Shown one piece after another: positions 44,164 to 56,349 of a DNA stretch of 64,000 bases. Each line of letters opens with the position of its first letter. Position 1 is the first letter of the stretch. The stretch comes from Arachis hypogaea. Lineage: Eukaryota > Streptophyta > Magnoliopsida > Fabales > Fabaceae. A program made the position numbers and the translations under genes. The DNA lies in the NCBI RefSeq assembly GCF_003086295.3, contig NC_092051.1:75393772-75457771 (forward strand), in the 5' to 3' direction. The notes under the pieces were generated by a model. That model searched no databases and was not told where the DNA came from. It worked only from the letters and a program-made list of their open reading frames with translations.

Positions 44164-45315
44164 CAACACCAGACTTAAATTGTTGCTTGTCCCCAAGCAA
44201 CTAAAAACAAAGTTAGATAAAAAGAAGAAAATATACAATGAATTCCAAAAATATCTATGAAGATCAGTCTTAATTAGATGAGCGGGGCTATTAGCTTTTT
44301 ACTTCTTAACAGTTTTGGCATCTCACTTTATCATTTGAAGTTAGAATGATTGGCATCTATAGGAACTCAGAATTCAGATAGTGTTAATGATTCTCCTAGT
44401 TCAGTATGTTGATTCTTGAACACAGTTACTTTATGAGTCTTGGCCGTGACCTTAAGCATTTTGTTTTCCAGTATTACCACCGGATACATAAATGCCACAG
44501 ACACATAACTGGGTGAACCTTTTCAGATTGTTACTCAGATTTGCTAAAGTCCCCAGTTAGAGGTGTCCAAAGCTCTTAAGCACACTCTTTTTGCTTTGGA
44601 CCACGACTTTAACCGCTCAGTCTCAAGCTTCTCACTTGACACCTTCACGCCACAAGCACATGGTTAGGGACAGCTTGGTTTAGCCACTTAGGCCAGGATT
44701 TTATTCCTTTGGGCCCTCCTATCCACTGATTCAAAGCCTTGGATCCTTTTTATTACCCTTGTCTTTTGGTTTAAAGGGTTACCGGATTTTTTCTCTTGCC
44801 TTTTGGTTTAAAGAGCTCTTGGCTTTTTCTGCTTGCTTTTTCTTTTTCTTTCTCTCTTTTTTCGCCATTTTTCTTTTCTTTTTTTTCGCAAGCTTTTGTA
44901 TTCACTGCTTTTTCTTACTTCAAGAATCAATTTTATGATTTTTCCAATTATCAATCAACATTTTTCTACTTTTCATCATTCTTTCAAGAGCCAACATATT
45001 TAACATTCATAAACAACAATATCAAAAGACATATGCACTGTTCAAGTATTCATTCAGAAAACAAAAAGTATTGCCACCACATCAAAATAATTAAACTATT
45101 TTAAAATTTGAAATTCATGTACTTCTTTTTCTTTTTCAGAAAACATTTTTCATTTAAGAAAGATGATGGATTCATAGGACATTCATATCTTTAAGACATA
45201 GACACTGGACACTAATGATCATGTAATAAAGACACAAACATAGATAAAACATAAAGCATATAAATCGAAAAAACAGAAGAACAAATAGACAAGGAGATTA
45301 AGGAACGGGACCACT
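44164..45315 (-). other. R10 3' untranslated region with terminal hairpin and PPT-like motif
   Basis: Next to the LTR stands a variant of the PPT-like motif (plus strand AACACCAGACTTAAA), then the perfect hairpin TTGCTTG-TCCC-CAAGCAA at 44183-44200. The rest matches the R2 and R12 untranslated regions. A 102-codon hydrophobic frame on the plus strand (44796-45104) is antisense to it and not credible. Confidence 0.65.
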
Positions 45316-45446
45316 TTAGTGAGGGTGGTGTCTTCTTCCTCTTGAAGAACCAATGGTGCTCTTGAGCTCCTCTGTGTCTCTTCCTTGCCTTTGTTGCTCC
45401 TCCCTCATAGCTCTTTGATATTCTTTAATCTCATGGAAGGTGCCAT
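45316..45446 (-). pseudogene. R10 ORF2 remnant, collapsed to its two ends
   Basis: From ATG at 45446 (MAPSMRLK), the position equivalent to the R2 ORF2 start, the sequence passes within about 40 bases, with a frame change, into a tail reading AMREEQQRQGRDTEELKS and ending at TAA 45316-45318. That tail matches the end of R12 ORF2 (AMREEQQRQGGDIEELKD). The domain between is deleted. The upstream hairpin at 45499-45518 and its AAGTTTGGTGT motif are kept. Confidence 0.65.
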
Positions 45447-45764
45447 ATGGTTATGGAAAATTAAAAAGCGGGGCTTTTTCCACACCAAACTTAAAATGTT
45501 TGCTCGTCCTTGAGCAAAAGAAGAAAGAAAGGAGGAGATGGAGATGTGTGGTGGGTTCGGCCAAGGGAGGGTGATAGTGTGTATGAGGGGTTTATGATGG
45601 ATGGATGTGAGTGGTGAAGTGAGTATGGAGAAGAGTGTTATGGAAAGGTGTGAAGAGGAGAGAAGAAGTGGTGGGGTTCTTGTGGGGTCCACAGATCTTG
45701 AGGGGTCAAGGACTTAGCATTCCTGCTCCATTGAGGCGCACAAAATGCCCTTAGAGTGCAATCT

Positions 45765-45935
45765 TGGCGTTTAACGCCAGATTGCTGCTTGTTTCTGGCG
45801 TTAAATGCCAGCTTTTCCCCCTTTCTTGGTGTTGAACGCCAACTTGGTGCTTGTTTCTGGCGTTTAACGCCAGCTTGATGCTTATTTCTGGCGTTAAACG
45901 CCAGTCTGATGCTTCTTACTGGCATTTAAATGCCA
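45765..45935. repeat. Array of six GCGTTTAACGCCAG-type words in R10
   Basis: Words at about 45765, 45797, 45827, 45858, 45889 and 45920, spaced 30-32 bases, with linkers such as ATTGCTGCTTGTTTCT. Regular spacing near three helical turns is clearer here than in R2. It lies between pol and ORF2. Confidence 0.85.
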
Positions 45936-46099
45936 GTAAGCTCTTTCTCCATGATGAGCTGTTTTTAATGCTGTTTTTGACTTTGCTTTGATTTCTGTGA
46001 CTCTACATGATCATCATCCTAAAGAAAATATAAAATAAAAATAAGGAAAACAGAAAATTAACATAGATAAGTAAAAATTAGGTTGCCTCCCAATAAGCG

Positions 46100-49078
46100 C
46101 TTCTTTATTGTCTTTAGCTGGACCTTGCTGAGCTTTTAATCTAGTCTCAGTTTTGAGCATTCTTGCTCAAGATTGCCTTCAAGATAATGCTTGATTCTCT
46201 GTCCATTAACAATGAACTTCTTATTAGAATCAATGTCTTGAAGCTCCACATAGCCATATGGTGACACACTTGTAATCACATACGGTCCCCTCCACCGGGA
46301 TTTCAGTTTCCCGGGGAATAATCTGAGCGTAGAGTTAAACAGCAGAACCTTCTGTCCTGGTTCAAAGACTCTCGATGATAGCTTTCTGTCATGCCACCTT
46401 TTTGCTTTCTCTTTGTAAAGCTTGGCATTTTCAAAAGCAGTGAGTCTGAATTCCTCTAGCTCATTTAGCTAGAGCAATATTTTTTCTCCACCTAATTTGG
46501 CATCAAAGTTTAGGAATCTGGTTTCCTAGTAGGCCTTATGCTCCAGTTCCACGGGCAGATGATAGGCCTTACCATACACAAGCTGGTATGGAGAGGTCCC
46601 TATACGAGTCTTGAATGCTGTTCTGATGCCCACAAAGCATCATCCAAGCTTCTTGCCCAATCCTTCCTACGGGTACTTACGGTCCGTTCCAGGATTCTTT
46701 TTAGTTCTCTATTAGAGACTTCAGCTTGCCCATTTGTCTGTGGATGATATGGAGTTGCCACCTTGTGGCTAATTCCATATCAGACCATAGCATAGTAGAG
46801 CTGTTTATTGGAGAAGTGAGTGCCCCCATCACTGATTAGTACTCTAGGGACACCAAACCTGCTGAAGATATGTTTCTGGAGGAACTTCAGCACTGTCTTA
46901 GTATCATTAGTGGGTGTTGCAATTGCCTCTACCCATTTAGATACATAGTCCACTGTCACCAGAATATATGTGTTTGAGTATGATGGTGGGAAAGGCCCCA
47001 TGAAGTCAATACCCCAAACATTAAACAACTCAATCTCCAAGATTTCCTGTTGAGGCATGGTGTAACCATGAGGCAGATTACCTGTCCTCTGGCAACTGTC
47101 ACAGTTACGTACAAACTCTCGGGAATCTCTATAGAGGGTAGGCCAGTAGAAGCCACATTGGAGGACCTTGGTGGCTGTTCGCTCACCTCCGAAATGGCCT
47201 CCATATTGTGACCCATGGCAATGCCATAAGATCTTCTGCGCTTCTTCTCTAGGCACACACCTACGGATTATTCCGTCTCCACATTTCTTAAAGAGATAGG
47301 GTTCATCCCACAAGTTGTACTTTGCATCAGTAATTAATTTTTTCTTTTGTTGCCTGCTATGCTCCTTGGGTATAAATCTTGCAGCTTTATAAATCTTTTG
47401 TTCATCCCTTCTACTGGCTCTATCCGGGACAGATGATCAGCCACTTGGTTCTCTGTCCCTTTTCTGTCTCTTATTTCTATATCAAACTCTTGCAGTAGCA
47501 ACACCCATCTTATGAGCCTGGGTTTTGAATCCTACTTTGTGAGTAGATATTTAAGGGCAGCATGGTCAGTATACACAATCACTTTTGATCCTACTAAGTA
47601 TGATCTGAACTTGTCAATGGCATAAACCACTACAAGCAATTCTTTTTCTGTGGTTGTGTAATTTTTCTCGGCATTATTTAAAACACGGCTAGCATAATGA
47701 ATGACATGCAGAAGCTTGTTATGCCTCTGTCCCAGTACTGCACCAATGGCATGATCACTGGCATCACACATTAGTTCAAATGGTAATGTCCAGTCTGGTG
47801 CAGAAATAACTGGTGCTGTGACCAGCTTAGCTTTCAGAGTTTGAATCACCTGCAGACACTCTGTGTCAAACACAAATAGCGTGTCAGCAGCTAGCAGATT
47901 GCTCAGACGTTTTACAATTTTTGAAAAATCCTTTATAAACCTCCTATAGAATCCTGCATGCCCCAGAAAGCTTCTGATTGCCTTAACATTGGCAGGTGGT
48001 GGTAATTTTTCAATTACTTCCACTTTAGCTTGATCCACCTCTATTCCCTTGTTTGAAATTTTATGCCCAAGGACAATTCCTTCAGTCACCATAAAGTGAC
48101 ATTTTTCTCAGTTTAAAACTAGGTTAGTTTCTTGGCATCTTTTCAGAACAAGTGCTAAATGGTCAAGGCAGGAGCTGAATGAATCTCCAAATACTGAAAA
48201 TTCATCCATGAAGACTTCCAGAGATTTCTCGACCATATCAGAGAAGATAGAAAGCATGCATCTCTGAAAGGTTGCAGGTGCATTACATAGCCCAAATGGT
48301 ATCCTTCTGTAGGCAAATACTCCAGATGGGCATGTGAATGTTGTTTTGTCTTGATCCTGGGGATCTACTACAATTTGGTTGTAGCCTGAATAGCCATCCA
48401 AAAAGTAGTAATAATCTTGACCTGCTAGTCTTTCTAGCATCTGGTCTATGAATGGTAAAGGAAAATGATCCTTTCTGGTGGCTGTATTGAGCCTTCTGTA
48501 GTCAATACACATGCGCCACCCTGTAACTGTTCTTGTAGGAACCAGTTCATTTTTTTCAATATGAACCACTGTCATGCCTCCCTTTTTGAGGACAACTTGG
48601 ATAGGACTCACCCAGGGGCTATCAGAAATAGGATAAATAATCCCAGCCTCCAGTAACATGGTGACCTCTTTTTGCACCACTTCCTTCATGGCTGGATTTA
48701 GCCGCCTTTGTGGTTGAACCACTAGCTTAGCATCGTCCTCCAATAGGATCTTGTGCATGCATCTTGCTGGGCTGATGCCCTGAAGATCACTTATGGACCA
48801 CCCAAGAGCTGTCTTGTGTGTCCTTAGCACTTGAAGTAGTACTTCCTCTTCCAGGGGATTTAAAGCAGAGCTTATGATCACCGGAAAAAGTGTCACCTTC
48901 TCCCAGAAATGCATATTTCAGGGATGGTGGTAATGGTTTGAGCTCGGGTTTATGAAATTTTTCCTCTTCCTGAGGAAGTTTCAGAGGCTCTTTCAATTCC
49001 TCTGATTCCTCCAGATCAGGCTGAACATCTTTAAAGATGTCTTCCAGCTCTGATTCAAGACTCTCAGTGATGCCAGAG
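46100..49078 (-). pseudogene. pol: R10 Athila-type pol: reverse transcriptase, RNase H, integrase, broken
   Basis: At 49078-48915 the linker before reverse transcriptase is readable (ESELEDIFKD, then a frameshift). Reverse transcriptase occupies 48914-48108: WRMCIDYRRLNTATRKDHFP, FLDGYSGYNQIVV, IPFGLCNAPATFQRCM. The catalytic motif reads FMDEF, with the second Asp replaced by Glu. RNase H is at 48092-47532 (CDASDHAIGAVLGQ, TEKELLVVVYAIDKF, VYTDHAALKYL), ended by TAG at 47532-47534. Integrase starts at 47313: [16 protein letters not shown] and CDSCQRTG form the HHCC site, then [13 protein letters not shown] (Asp), LISDGGTHF (Asp), and past a stop [16 protein letters not shown] (Glu). These are Athila words. 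Downstream decay reaches about 46100. Non-functional. Confidence 0.88.
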
Positions 49079-49576
49079 CATTATGGACTATTTTTCTATG
49101 CTTTTTCAGTAGATTTTAATTCAGTTTTCATACAATTTCTGTTGATAAAGGAGCAAAAGCATGAAAAATCTCTGCATGAAACAAAATCTCAAGCATAGGT
49201 GAATTTTAGCTAATATACAGGGTAAATATGATGAAATAGATCACACTAAGTGAAGTTTTGATTTTGGGTATTATTAGCACACTTAGTATAATGATGTTTG
49301 TCTTGTATGTTACTTCTCTATGATTGTAATCTATATTTTGTTTCATCCTATATGTCCAATGTTTAATATATTTATATGCTTGCATATGATTGAGGCCATT
49401 TATTTTTTTAAACTCACTTATCCAAATTAAGCCTACCCTTTCAATTACCTTTGTTAGCCACTTTGAGCCTTTAAATCCCATTTGTTCTATATTTTACCAC
49501 ATTACTAGCCTTAACCAGAAAAACAATTATATATCCCAAATTGAATCTTTGGTTAGCTTAAGATAGAATTGTGTGT
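49079..49576 (+). mobile_element. R11: left remainder of internal region
   Basis: AT-rich sequence starting abruptly at 49079, where R10 pol breaks off. R12 is inserted at its right end after TGTGT (49572-49576), and the sequence resumes at 59943. I see no coding sequence. Assignment to R11 rests on continuity across R12. Confidence 0.5.
49572..49576. repeat. Left target-site duplication of R12 (TGTGT)
   Basis: TGTGT precedes the left LTR and is repeated at 59943-59947 directly after the right LTR. Confidence 0.85.
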
Positions 49577-51265
49577 TGGTATGCAAAATTGTTACTCTGA
49601 GGTTGTAAAATTTGTTGTTCGTTCTCTCCCTGGTAATGGCGCCAATAACTGGTGCACAATACCATGGTCCAAACATAACTTCACAACTTCGCACAACTAA
49701 CCAGCAAGTGCACTGGATCGTCCAAGTAATAAAACCTTACGTGAGTAAGGGTCGATGCCACGAAGATTGTCGGCTTGAAGCAAGCTATGGTCACCTTGTA
49801 AATCTCATTCAGGCGGATATCAAATGGTTATGGAGTTTTCGAATAATAATAATAAATAAATAGAAAATAAAGATAGAAATACTTATGTAATTCATTGGTT
49901 AGAATTTCAGATAAGCGTATAGAGATGCTTTCGTTCCTCTGAACCTCTGCTTTCCTGCTGTCTTCATCCAATCAGTCTTACTCCTTTCCATGGCAAGCTT
50001 TCTGTAAGGGCATCACCGTTGTCAATGGCTACATCCCATCCTCTCTTGTGAAAATGGTCCAATGCGCTGTCACTGAATAGCTAATCATCTGGAGGTTCTC
50101 GATCATACTAGAATAGGATTTACTATCTTTTTGCATCTGTCACTACGCCCAGCATTTGCGAGTTTGAAGTTCGTCACAGCCATCCCTTCCCAGATCCTAC
50201 TCGGAATACCACATACAAGGTTTAGACTTTCCGGATCTCAGGAATGGCCATCCATGGGTTCTAACTTATACCACGAAGACACTTAATAACTCGGACTCGG
50301 TCCCCTGTATTAGATATCCAAGAGATATCCATTCAATCGAAGGTAGAACGGAAGTGGTTGTCAGGCACGCGTTCATAGGGAATGATGATGATTGTCACAT
50401 TCATCACATTCATGTTGAAGTGCGAATGAATATCTTAGAAGCGGAATAAGTTGAACTGAATATAAAACAGTAGTACTTTGCATTAAATCATGAGAAACAG
50501 CAGAGCTCCACACCTTAATCTATGGAGTGCAGAAACTCTACCGTTGAAAAATACATAAGTGAATATAGGGTAAGCATGGCCGAGTGGCCAGCCTCTCATG
50601 GAGGTCTAGAGATCTAAAAATGATCATAAGATGTAAAATACAATAGTAAAAAGTCCTATTTATACTTAAACTAGCTACTAGGGTTTACAGAAGTAAGTAA
50701 TTGATGCATAAATCCACTTCCGGGGCCCACTTGGTGTGTGCTTGGGCTGAGCTTGATGTTTACACGTGTAGAGGTCATTCTTGGAGTTGAATGCCAGTTT
50801 GTAACGTATTTTTGGCGTTCAACTCTGGTTCGTGACGTGTTTCTGGCGTTTAACTCCAGACTGCAGCATAGAACTGGCGTTCAACGCCCTTTTGTGTCAT
50901 CTAAACTCGGCCAACGTATAGACTATTATATATTGCTGGAAAGCCCTGGATGTCTACTGTTCAACGAAATTTGAAGCGTGCCATTTTGAGTTCTGTAGCT
51001 CCAGAAAATCCACTTTGAGTGCAGGGAGGTCAGAATCCAACAACATTAGCAGTCCTTCTTCAACCTCTGAATCTGATTTTTGCTCAAGTCCCTCAATTTC
51101 AGCCAGAAAATACCTGAAATCACAGAAAAACACACAAACTCATAGTAAAGTCCAGAAATGTGAATTTAACATAAAAACTAATAAAAACATCCCTAAAAGT
51201 AACTAGATCCTGCTAAAAACATACTAAAAACAATGCCAAAAAGCATATAAATTATCCGCTCATCA
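49577..51265 (-). repeat. R12 3' LTR, 1689 bp
   Basis: Plus-strand ends TGGTATGCAAAATTG and TCCGCTCATCA. It includes a fossil PBS at 49627-49644, U5 stem-loop 49735-49750, minus-strand TATA box 50657-50664, and GCGTTCAAC-type words at about 50785-50890. Confidence 0.93.
49627..49644 (-). other. Fossil primer-binding site inside R12 3' LTR
   Basis: Sense TGGCGCCATTACCAGGGA matches the working PBS TGGCGCCGTTGCCGGGGA at 15 of 18 positions; all three differences are G to A. It stands directly after GTGCACCA plus GTTAT, the LTR end of R10 and R8. The 5' LTR has the same at 58315-58332. Confidence 0.8.
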
Positions 51266-52413
51266 CAACACTAAACTTAAATTGTTGCTTGTCCCCAAGC
51301 AACTAAAAATCAAATAGGATAAAAAGAAGAGAATATTCTATAAATTCCAAACTATCAATGAAACATAGCTCTAATCAGATGAGCGGCACTTGTAGCTTTT
51401 TGCCTCTTGAATAGTTTTGGCATCTCACTTTATCCATTGAGGTTCAGAATGATTGGCATCTATAGGAACTCAGAGTTCAGATAGTGTTATTGATTCTCCT
51501 AGTTCAGTATGTTGATTCTTGAACACAGTTACTTTATGAGTCTTGGCCGTGGCCCTAAGCACTTTGTTTTCCAGTATTACCACCGGATACATAAATGTCA
51601 CAGACACATAACTGGGTGAACCTTTTCAGATTGTGACTCAACTTTGCTAAAGTCCCCAATTAGAGGTGTCCAGGGTTCTTAAGCACACTCTTCTTTTGCT
51701 TTGGACCTTGACTTTAACCGCTCAGTCTCAAGTTTTCACTTGACACCTTCACGCCACAAGCACATGGTTAGGGACAGCTTGGTTTAGCCGCTTAGGCCAG
51801 GATTTTATTCCTTTAGGCCCTCCTATCCACTGATGCTCAAAGCCTTGGTATCCTTTTTATTTACCCTTGCCTTTTGGTTTTAAGGGTTATTGGCTTTTTG
51901 CTCTTGCCTTTTGGTTTTAAGAGCTTTTGGCTTTTTCTGCTTGCTTTTTCTTTTTTTTTCTTTTATTTTTTTCGCTATTTATTTTTTTTCTGCAAGCTTT
52001 TGTATTCACTACTTTTTCTTGCTTCAAGAATCAATTTTTATGATTTTTCAGATTATCAAATAACATGTCTCCTTGTCATCATTCTTTCAAGAGCCAACAT
52101 ATATAACATTCTTAAACAACAACTTCAAAAGACATGCACTGTTCAGGCATTCATTCAGAAAACAAGAAGCATTGTCACCACATCAATATAATTAAACTAA
52201 GTTCAAGGAAAAATTCGAAACTCATGTACTTCTAGTTCTTTTTGAATTAAAACAGTTTTCATTTAAGAGAGGTGATGGATTCATAGGACATTCATAACTT
52301 TAAGACAAAGTTACTAAATACTAATGATCATGTAATAAGACACAAACATGGATAAGCACTTAACATAAAGAAAACAAAAAACAGAGAATGTAAGAACAAT
52401 GAATGAGTCCACC
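51266..52413 (-). other. R12 3' untranslated region with terminal hairpin and PPT-like motif
   Basis: Starts with the PPT-like motif (plus strand CAACACTAAACTTAAATTG) and the perfect hairpin TTGCTTG-TCCC-CAAGCAA at 51285-51302. Otherwise it matches the R10 and R2 untranslated regions. No gene. Confidence 0.7.
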
Positions 52414-53047
52414 TTAGTGATGGTGGCGTTTTCTCCTTGAGGAACCAATGATGTCCTTGAGCTCTTCTATGTCTCCTCCTTGTCTTTGTTGCTCCTCCCT
52501 CATTGCTTTTAGATGGAAAATAAGATGAGGGAAAGCTAGCCTTGCCAAGGGGGAGAACTTTTCAGCTATTTTGTAGAGTTCAAGGGAGATAACTTCATAA
52601 ACTTCTACTTCCTCACCAATCATGATGCTATGAATCATGATGGCCCGATCCACAGTAACTTCAGATCGGTTGCTAGTGGGGATGATGGAGCGTTGGATGA
52701 ACCATGGTAAGATAATTCTTTGGGTTCGGGTTCTTACTTTAATCATGGTTCCTAGTGATCCATGCATTGGCATAGAACTCTTGGACCATTAAGATGCTGA
52801 CTTGTTGGATGGGGTTTGTTAGAACTTTCCAACCTCTTCTTTGGATTACATGTCGGATCTCCGGATACTCATTTCTCTTGAGCTTGAAAGGGACCTCGGG
52901 GATCACCTTCTTCTTGGCCACAACATCATAGAAGTGGTCTTGATGGGCTTTGGAGATGAATCTTTCCATCTCCCATGACTCGGAGGTGGAAGCTTTTGTC
53001 TTCCCTTTCCCTTTTCTAGAGGATACTCCGGTCTTGGGTGCCATCAA
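52414..53047 (-). pseudogene. R12 ORF2 (putative plant transposon protein family) with internal deletions
   Basis: Starts MMAPKTGVSSRKGKGKTKAS at 53047, basic as in R1 and R2. It reads through EFYANAWITRNHD, then a TAA-type stop and frame change near 52740. About 100 residues present in R2 (GKYLDFSPK through KPVARG) are missing before PWFIQRSIIPTSNRSEV. A second deletion joins FPHLIFHL to the tail AMREEQQRQGGDIEELKD, ending at 52414. Without the middle of the domain it is unlikely to work. The TATA-like box at 53237 and hairpin at 53100 upstream are kept. Confidence 0.75.
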
Positions 53048-53099
53048 TGGTAATGGAAAAACAAAAAGCTTATGCTTTTACCACACCAAACTTAGAATA

Positions 53100-53117
53100 T
53101 TACTCACCCTCGAGCAA
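53100..53117 (-). other. Hairpin before R12 ORF2
   Basis: Sense TTGCTC-GAGGGT-GAGTAA, equivalent to 15299-15318 in R2, with one G-T pair. AAGTTTGGTGT follows in the sense direction (plus-strand ACACCAAACTT at 53082-53092). Confidence 0.55.
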
Positions 53118-53236
53118 GAGAAGAAAGAATAGATGAAAAAGAAGAAGAAAATATGGAGGAGAGGAGGAAGATGTGTATTGGGCTAAGAAGGGGAAGAGAA
53201 GGTTGTGTTGTGTGAAAATGAGGAAGAATGGAGGGC

Positions 53237-53244
53237 TTTATATA
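53237..53244 (-). promoter_or_regulatory. Putative internal promoter TATA box upstream of R12 ORF2
   Basis: Sense TATATAAA in CACTATATAAAGCCC, 190 bp before the ORF2 ATG, matching the spacing of the R2 box at 15175. The sequence from here to the ATG is CT-rich in sense. Confidence 0.45.
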
Positions 53245-53604
53245 GTGAGGGGAGGGGGGTTTAGTTTCGGCCATATAGGGTGGGTTTGGGTGGGAAATTG
53301 ATTTTGAATTTTAAAGGTAGGTGGAGTTTTTGAGGTAGGTTTATGGGGAAAGTGGATGGATGTGAGTGGTGAAGTGGTGATAGGGAAGAGAGATTGAGGT
53401 GATTGGTGAAGAATTTTGGGGAAGAGTGTTTATTGGGAAGAAAGGATGAACATTGAGTAGAGGGAAGAGAGTGAGTGGTGGTAGGTGGGGATCCTGTGGG
53501 GTCCACAGATGCTGAGTTGATCCTGTGGGGTCCACAGATCCTGAGGTGTCAAGGATTTGCAACCCTGCACCAATTAGGCATGTAAAATGCCTTTGCATGC
53601 AATT

Positions 53605-53812
53605 CTGGCGTTTAAACGCCGAATTGATGCTTGTTCTGGGCGTTCAGCGCCCAGATGCAGCATATTTCTGGCGCTGAACGCCAGCCAGATGCTTGTTTCT
53701 GGCGTTCAGCGCCAGCTATTCCTCAGTGTGCATTTCTGGCGTCTGAACACCAGGATGCTGCTTGTTTCTGGCGTTCAATGCCAGATGCTCCTTACTTGCG
53801 TTTAAACGCCAG
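53605..53812. repeat. Array of seven GCGTTCAGCGCC-type words in R12
   Basis: Words near 53607, 53638, 53669, 53701, 53734, 53767 and 53798, spaced 31-33 bases. Outer words keep TTTAAAC centres; inner ones read GGCGTTCAGCGCC or GGCGCTGAACGCC, so the inner palindromes changed on both arms while pairing was kept. Confidence 0.85.
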
Positions 53813-54014
53813 TAAGTCCTTCCTCCAGGGTGTGATTTTTCCTCTGCTGTTTTTTATTTTTCTTCAATTTTTTCAGTTGTTTTTGTGACTCCACATGATC
53901 ATGAACCTATGAAGACATATAACTAATAAAAAATATAATTAAATAAAAATTGGGTTGCCTCCCAACAAGCGCTTCTTTAATGTCAATAGCTTTACAGTGG
54001 GCTCTCATGGAGCC

Positions 54015-56349
54015 TCACAGATGTTCAGAGCATTGTTGAAACTCCCCAACACCAAACTTAGAGTTTGGATATGGGAGTTCAACACCAAACTTAGAGTTCG
54101 GTTGTAGCCTCCCAACACCAAACTTGGAGTTTGACTGTGGGGGCTCTGGTTGACTCTGTTTTGAGAGAAGCTTACTGTGCCTCTTTTCCATGTTTACAGA
54201 AGGATGACCTTGTGTTTTAAACACAAGGGAGTCCTTATTCATTTGAAGGACTAGTTCACCTCTGTTAACATCAATCACAGCTCTTGCTGTGGCTAGGAAG
54301 GGTCTTCCAAGGATGATGGATTCATCCTCATCCTTCCCAGTATCTAGGATTATGAAATCAGCAGGGATGTAAAGGCCTTCAACCTTTACTAATATGTCCT
54401 CTACTTGTCCATAAGCCTGTTTTCTAGAATTGTCTGCCATCTCTAATGAGATTTTAGCAGCTTGTACCTCAAAGGTTCCCAGTTTCTCCATTACAAAGAG
54501 TGGCATGAGGTTTATTCCTGACCCAAGGTCACATAGAGCCTTCTCAAAGGTCATGGTGCCTATGGTACAAGGTATTAGGAACTTTCCAGGATCCTTTTTC
54601 TTCTGAGGCAATCTCAGTTGATCCAATGCATTTAGTTCATTGGTGAACAGAGGAGGTTCATCTCCCCAAGTCTCATTACCAAATAAATTGGCATTCAGCT
54701 TCATGATTGCACCAAGGAACTTGGCAACTTGTTCTTCAGTGACATCCTCATTCTCTTCAGAAGAAGAATGCTCATCAGAACTCATGAATGGCATAAGAAG
54801 GTTTAATGGAATCTCTGTGGTCTCTAGATGAGCCTTAGAGTCCTTTGGTTCCTCAGAGGGAAACTCCTTATTGATCACTGGACGTCCCAGGAGGTCTTCC
54901 TCCTTGGGATTCACGTCCTTCTCCTCTCTTATGGGTTCGGCCATGATGGTCAATTCAATGGCCTTGCACTCTCCTTTTGGATTTTCTTCTGTATTGCTTG
55001 GGAGAGTACTAGGAGGGATTTCAGTGATCCTTTTACTCAGCTGGCCCACTTATGCTTCCAAATTTCTAATGGAGGACCTTGTTTCATTCATGAAACTCAC
55101 AGTGGCCTTAGATAGATCAGAGACTAAGTTTGCTAAATTAGAGGTATTTTGTTCAGAGTGCTCTGTCTGTTGCTGAGTGGATGATGGAAAAGGCTTGCTA
55201 TTGCTAAACCTGTTTCTTCCACCATTATTAAAGCCTTGTTGAGGCTTTTGTTGATCCTTCCATGAGAGATTTGGGTGATTTCTCCATGAGGGATTATAGG
55301 TGTTTCCATATGGTTCACCCATGTAATTCACCTCTGCTATTGCAGGGTTCTCAGGATCATAAGCCTCTTCTTCAGAAGATGCCTCTTGAGTACTATTGGA
55401 TGCAGCTTGCATTCCATTTAGACTCTGAGAAATCATATTGACTTGCTGAGTCAATATTTTTGTTCTGAGCCAATATGGCATTCAGAGTATCAATTTCAAG
55501 AACTCCCTTCTTCTGAGGCGTCCCATTACTCACAGGATTCCTCTCAGAAGTGTACATGAACTGGTTATTAGCAACCATGTCAATGAGTTCTTGAGCTTCT
55601 ACAGGCATTTTCTTTAGGTGAATGGATCCACCTGCAGAAGTATCCAATGACATCTTAGCTAATTCAGACAGACCATCATAGAATATATCCAGGATGGTCC
55701 ATTCTGAAAGCATGTCAGAAGGACACTTTTTGGTTAGTTCCTTGTATCTCTCCTAAGCTTCATAGAGGGATTCACCTTCTTTCTGTCTGAAGGTTTAAAC
55801 ATCCACTCTAAGCTTACTCAGCTTTTGAGGAGGAAAGAACTTGGCTAAGAAAGCCTTGACCAGCTTATCCCAAGAGTTCAGGCTATCATTAGGTTGAGAA
55901 TCCAACCATATTCTAGCTCTGTCTCTTACAGCAAACGGGAAAAGCATGAGCCTGTAGACTTCAGGATCTACTCCATTAGTCTTAACAGTATCACAGATCT
56001 GCAATAATTCAGTTAAGAATTGAAAAGGATCTTCAGATGGAAGTCCATGAAACTTGCAGTTTTGTTGCATTAGAGAAACTAATTGAGGTTTCATCTCAAA
56101 ATTGTTTGCTCCAATGGTAGGAATGGAGATGCTTCTTCCATGTAAATTGGAATTAGGTGCAGTAAAGTCACCAAGCATCCTCCTTGCGTTATTATTATTT
56201 TCGGCTGCCATCTCCTCTTCCTGTTCGAAAATTTCTGTAAGGTTATCTCTGGATTGTTGCATTTTAGCTTCTCTTAGTTTCCTCTTCAGAGTCCTTTCAG
56301 GTTTAGGGTCTGCTTCAACAAGAATGTTCTTGTCCTTGCTCCTGCTCAT
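54015..56349 (-). pseudogene. gag-pro: R12 Gag-aspartic protease, broken
   Basis: Start MSRSKDKNILVEADPKPE at 56349; upstream in-frame residues are leader. Gag words are NNFEMKPQLVSLMQQNCKF, LMLFPFAVRDRARIWLDS and KFFPPQKLSK. Breaks: TAA at 55795-55797 (Gln codon), TAG at 55753-55755 (Trp of YEAWERYK, as in R2), a frameshift near 55466, and TAA at 55050-55052 (Gln codon). From 55049 to 54015 the frame is open for 344 codons with protease words CDLGSGINLMP and ILGRPFLATARAVIDV. The C-terminus repeats SKFGVG three times; these codons are the AAGTTTGGTGT motif itself, partly within palindromes such as CCAAACTTAGAGTTTGG. Confidence 0.85.

Larger units (their letters stand above)
42628..49078 (-). 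mobile_element. R10: Athila-type element with pol, 5' part deleted
   Basis: 3' LTR 42628-44163, 3' untranslated region with hairpin, remnant of ORF2, word array, then pol up to 49078, all on the minus strand. Gag-protease, PBS and 5' LTR are absent to the right, where unrelated R11 sequence begins. It is the only FIDEL-like element here with pol, so it represents the probable helper type for R1, R2 and R12. The left target duplication candidate is ATCAC (42623-42627). Confidence 0.8.

Noticed and set aside
44796..45104. 102-codon Phe-rich frame, repeated at 51874-52191
   Set aside because: It is the same antisense stretch of the 3' untranslated region in R10 and R12, AT-rich and without constraint.
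42628..51265. R10 LTR and R12 left LTR as the two ends of one element
   Set aside because: Their U5 ends and words differ, and R12 has its own matching LTR at 58265-59942 with TGTGT duplications.
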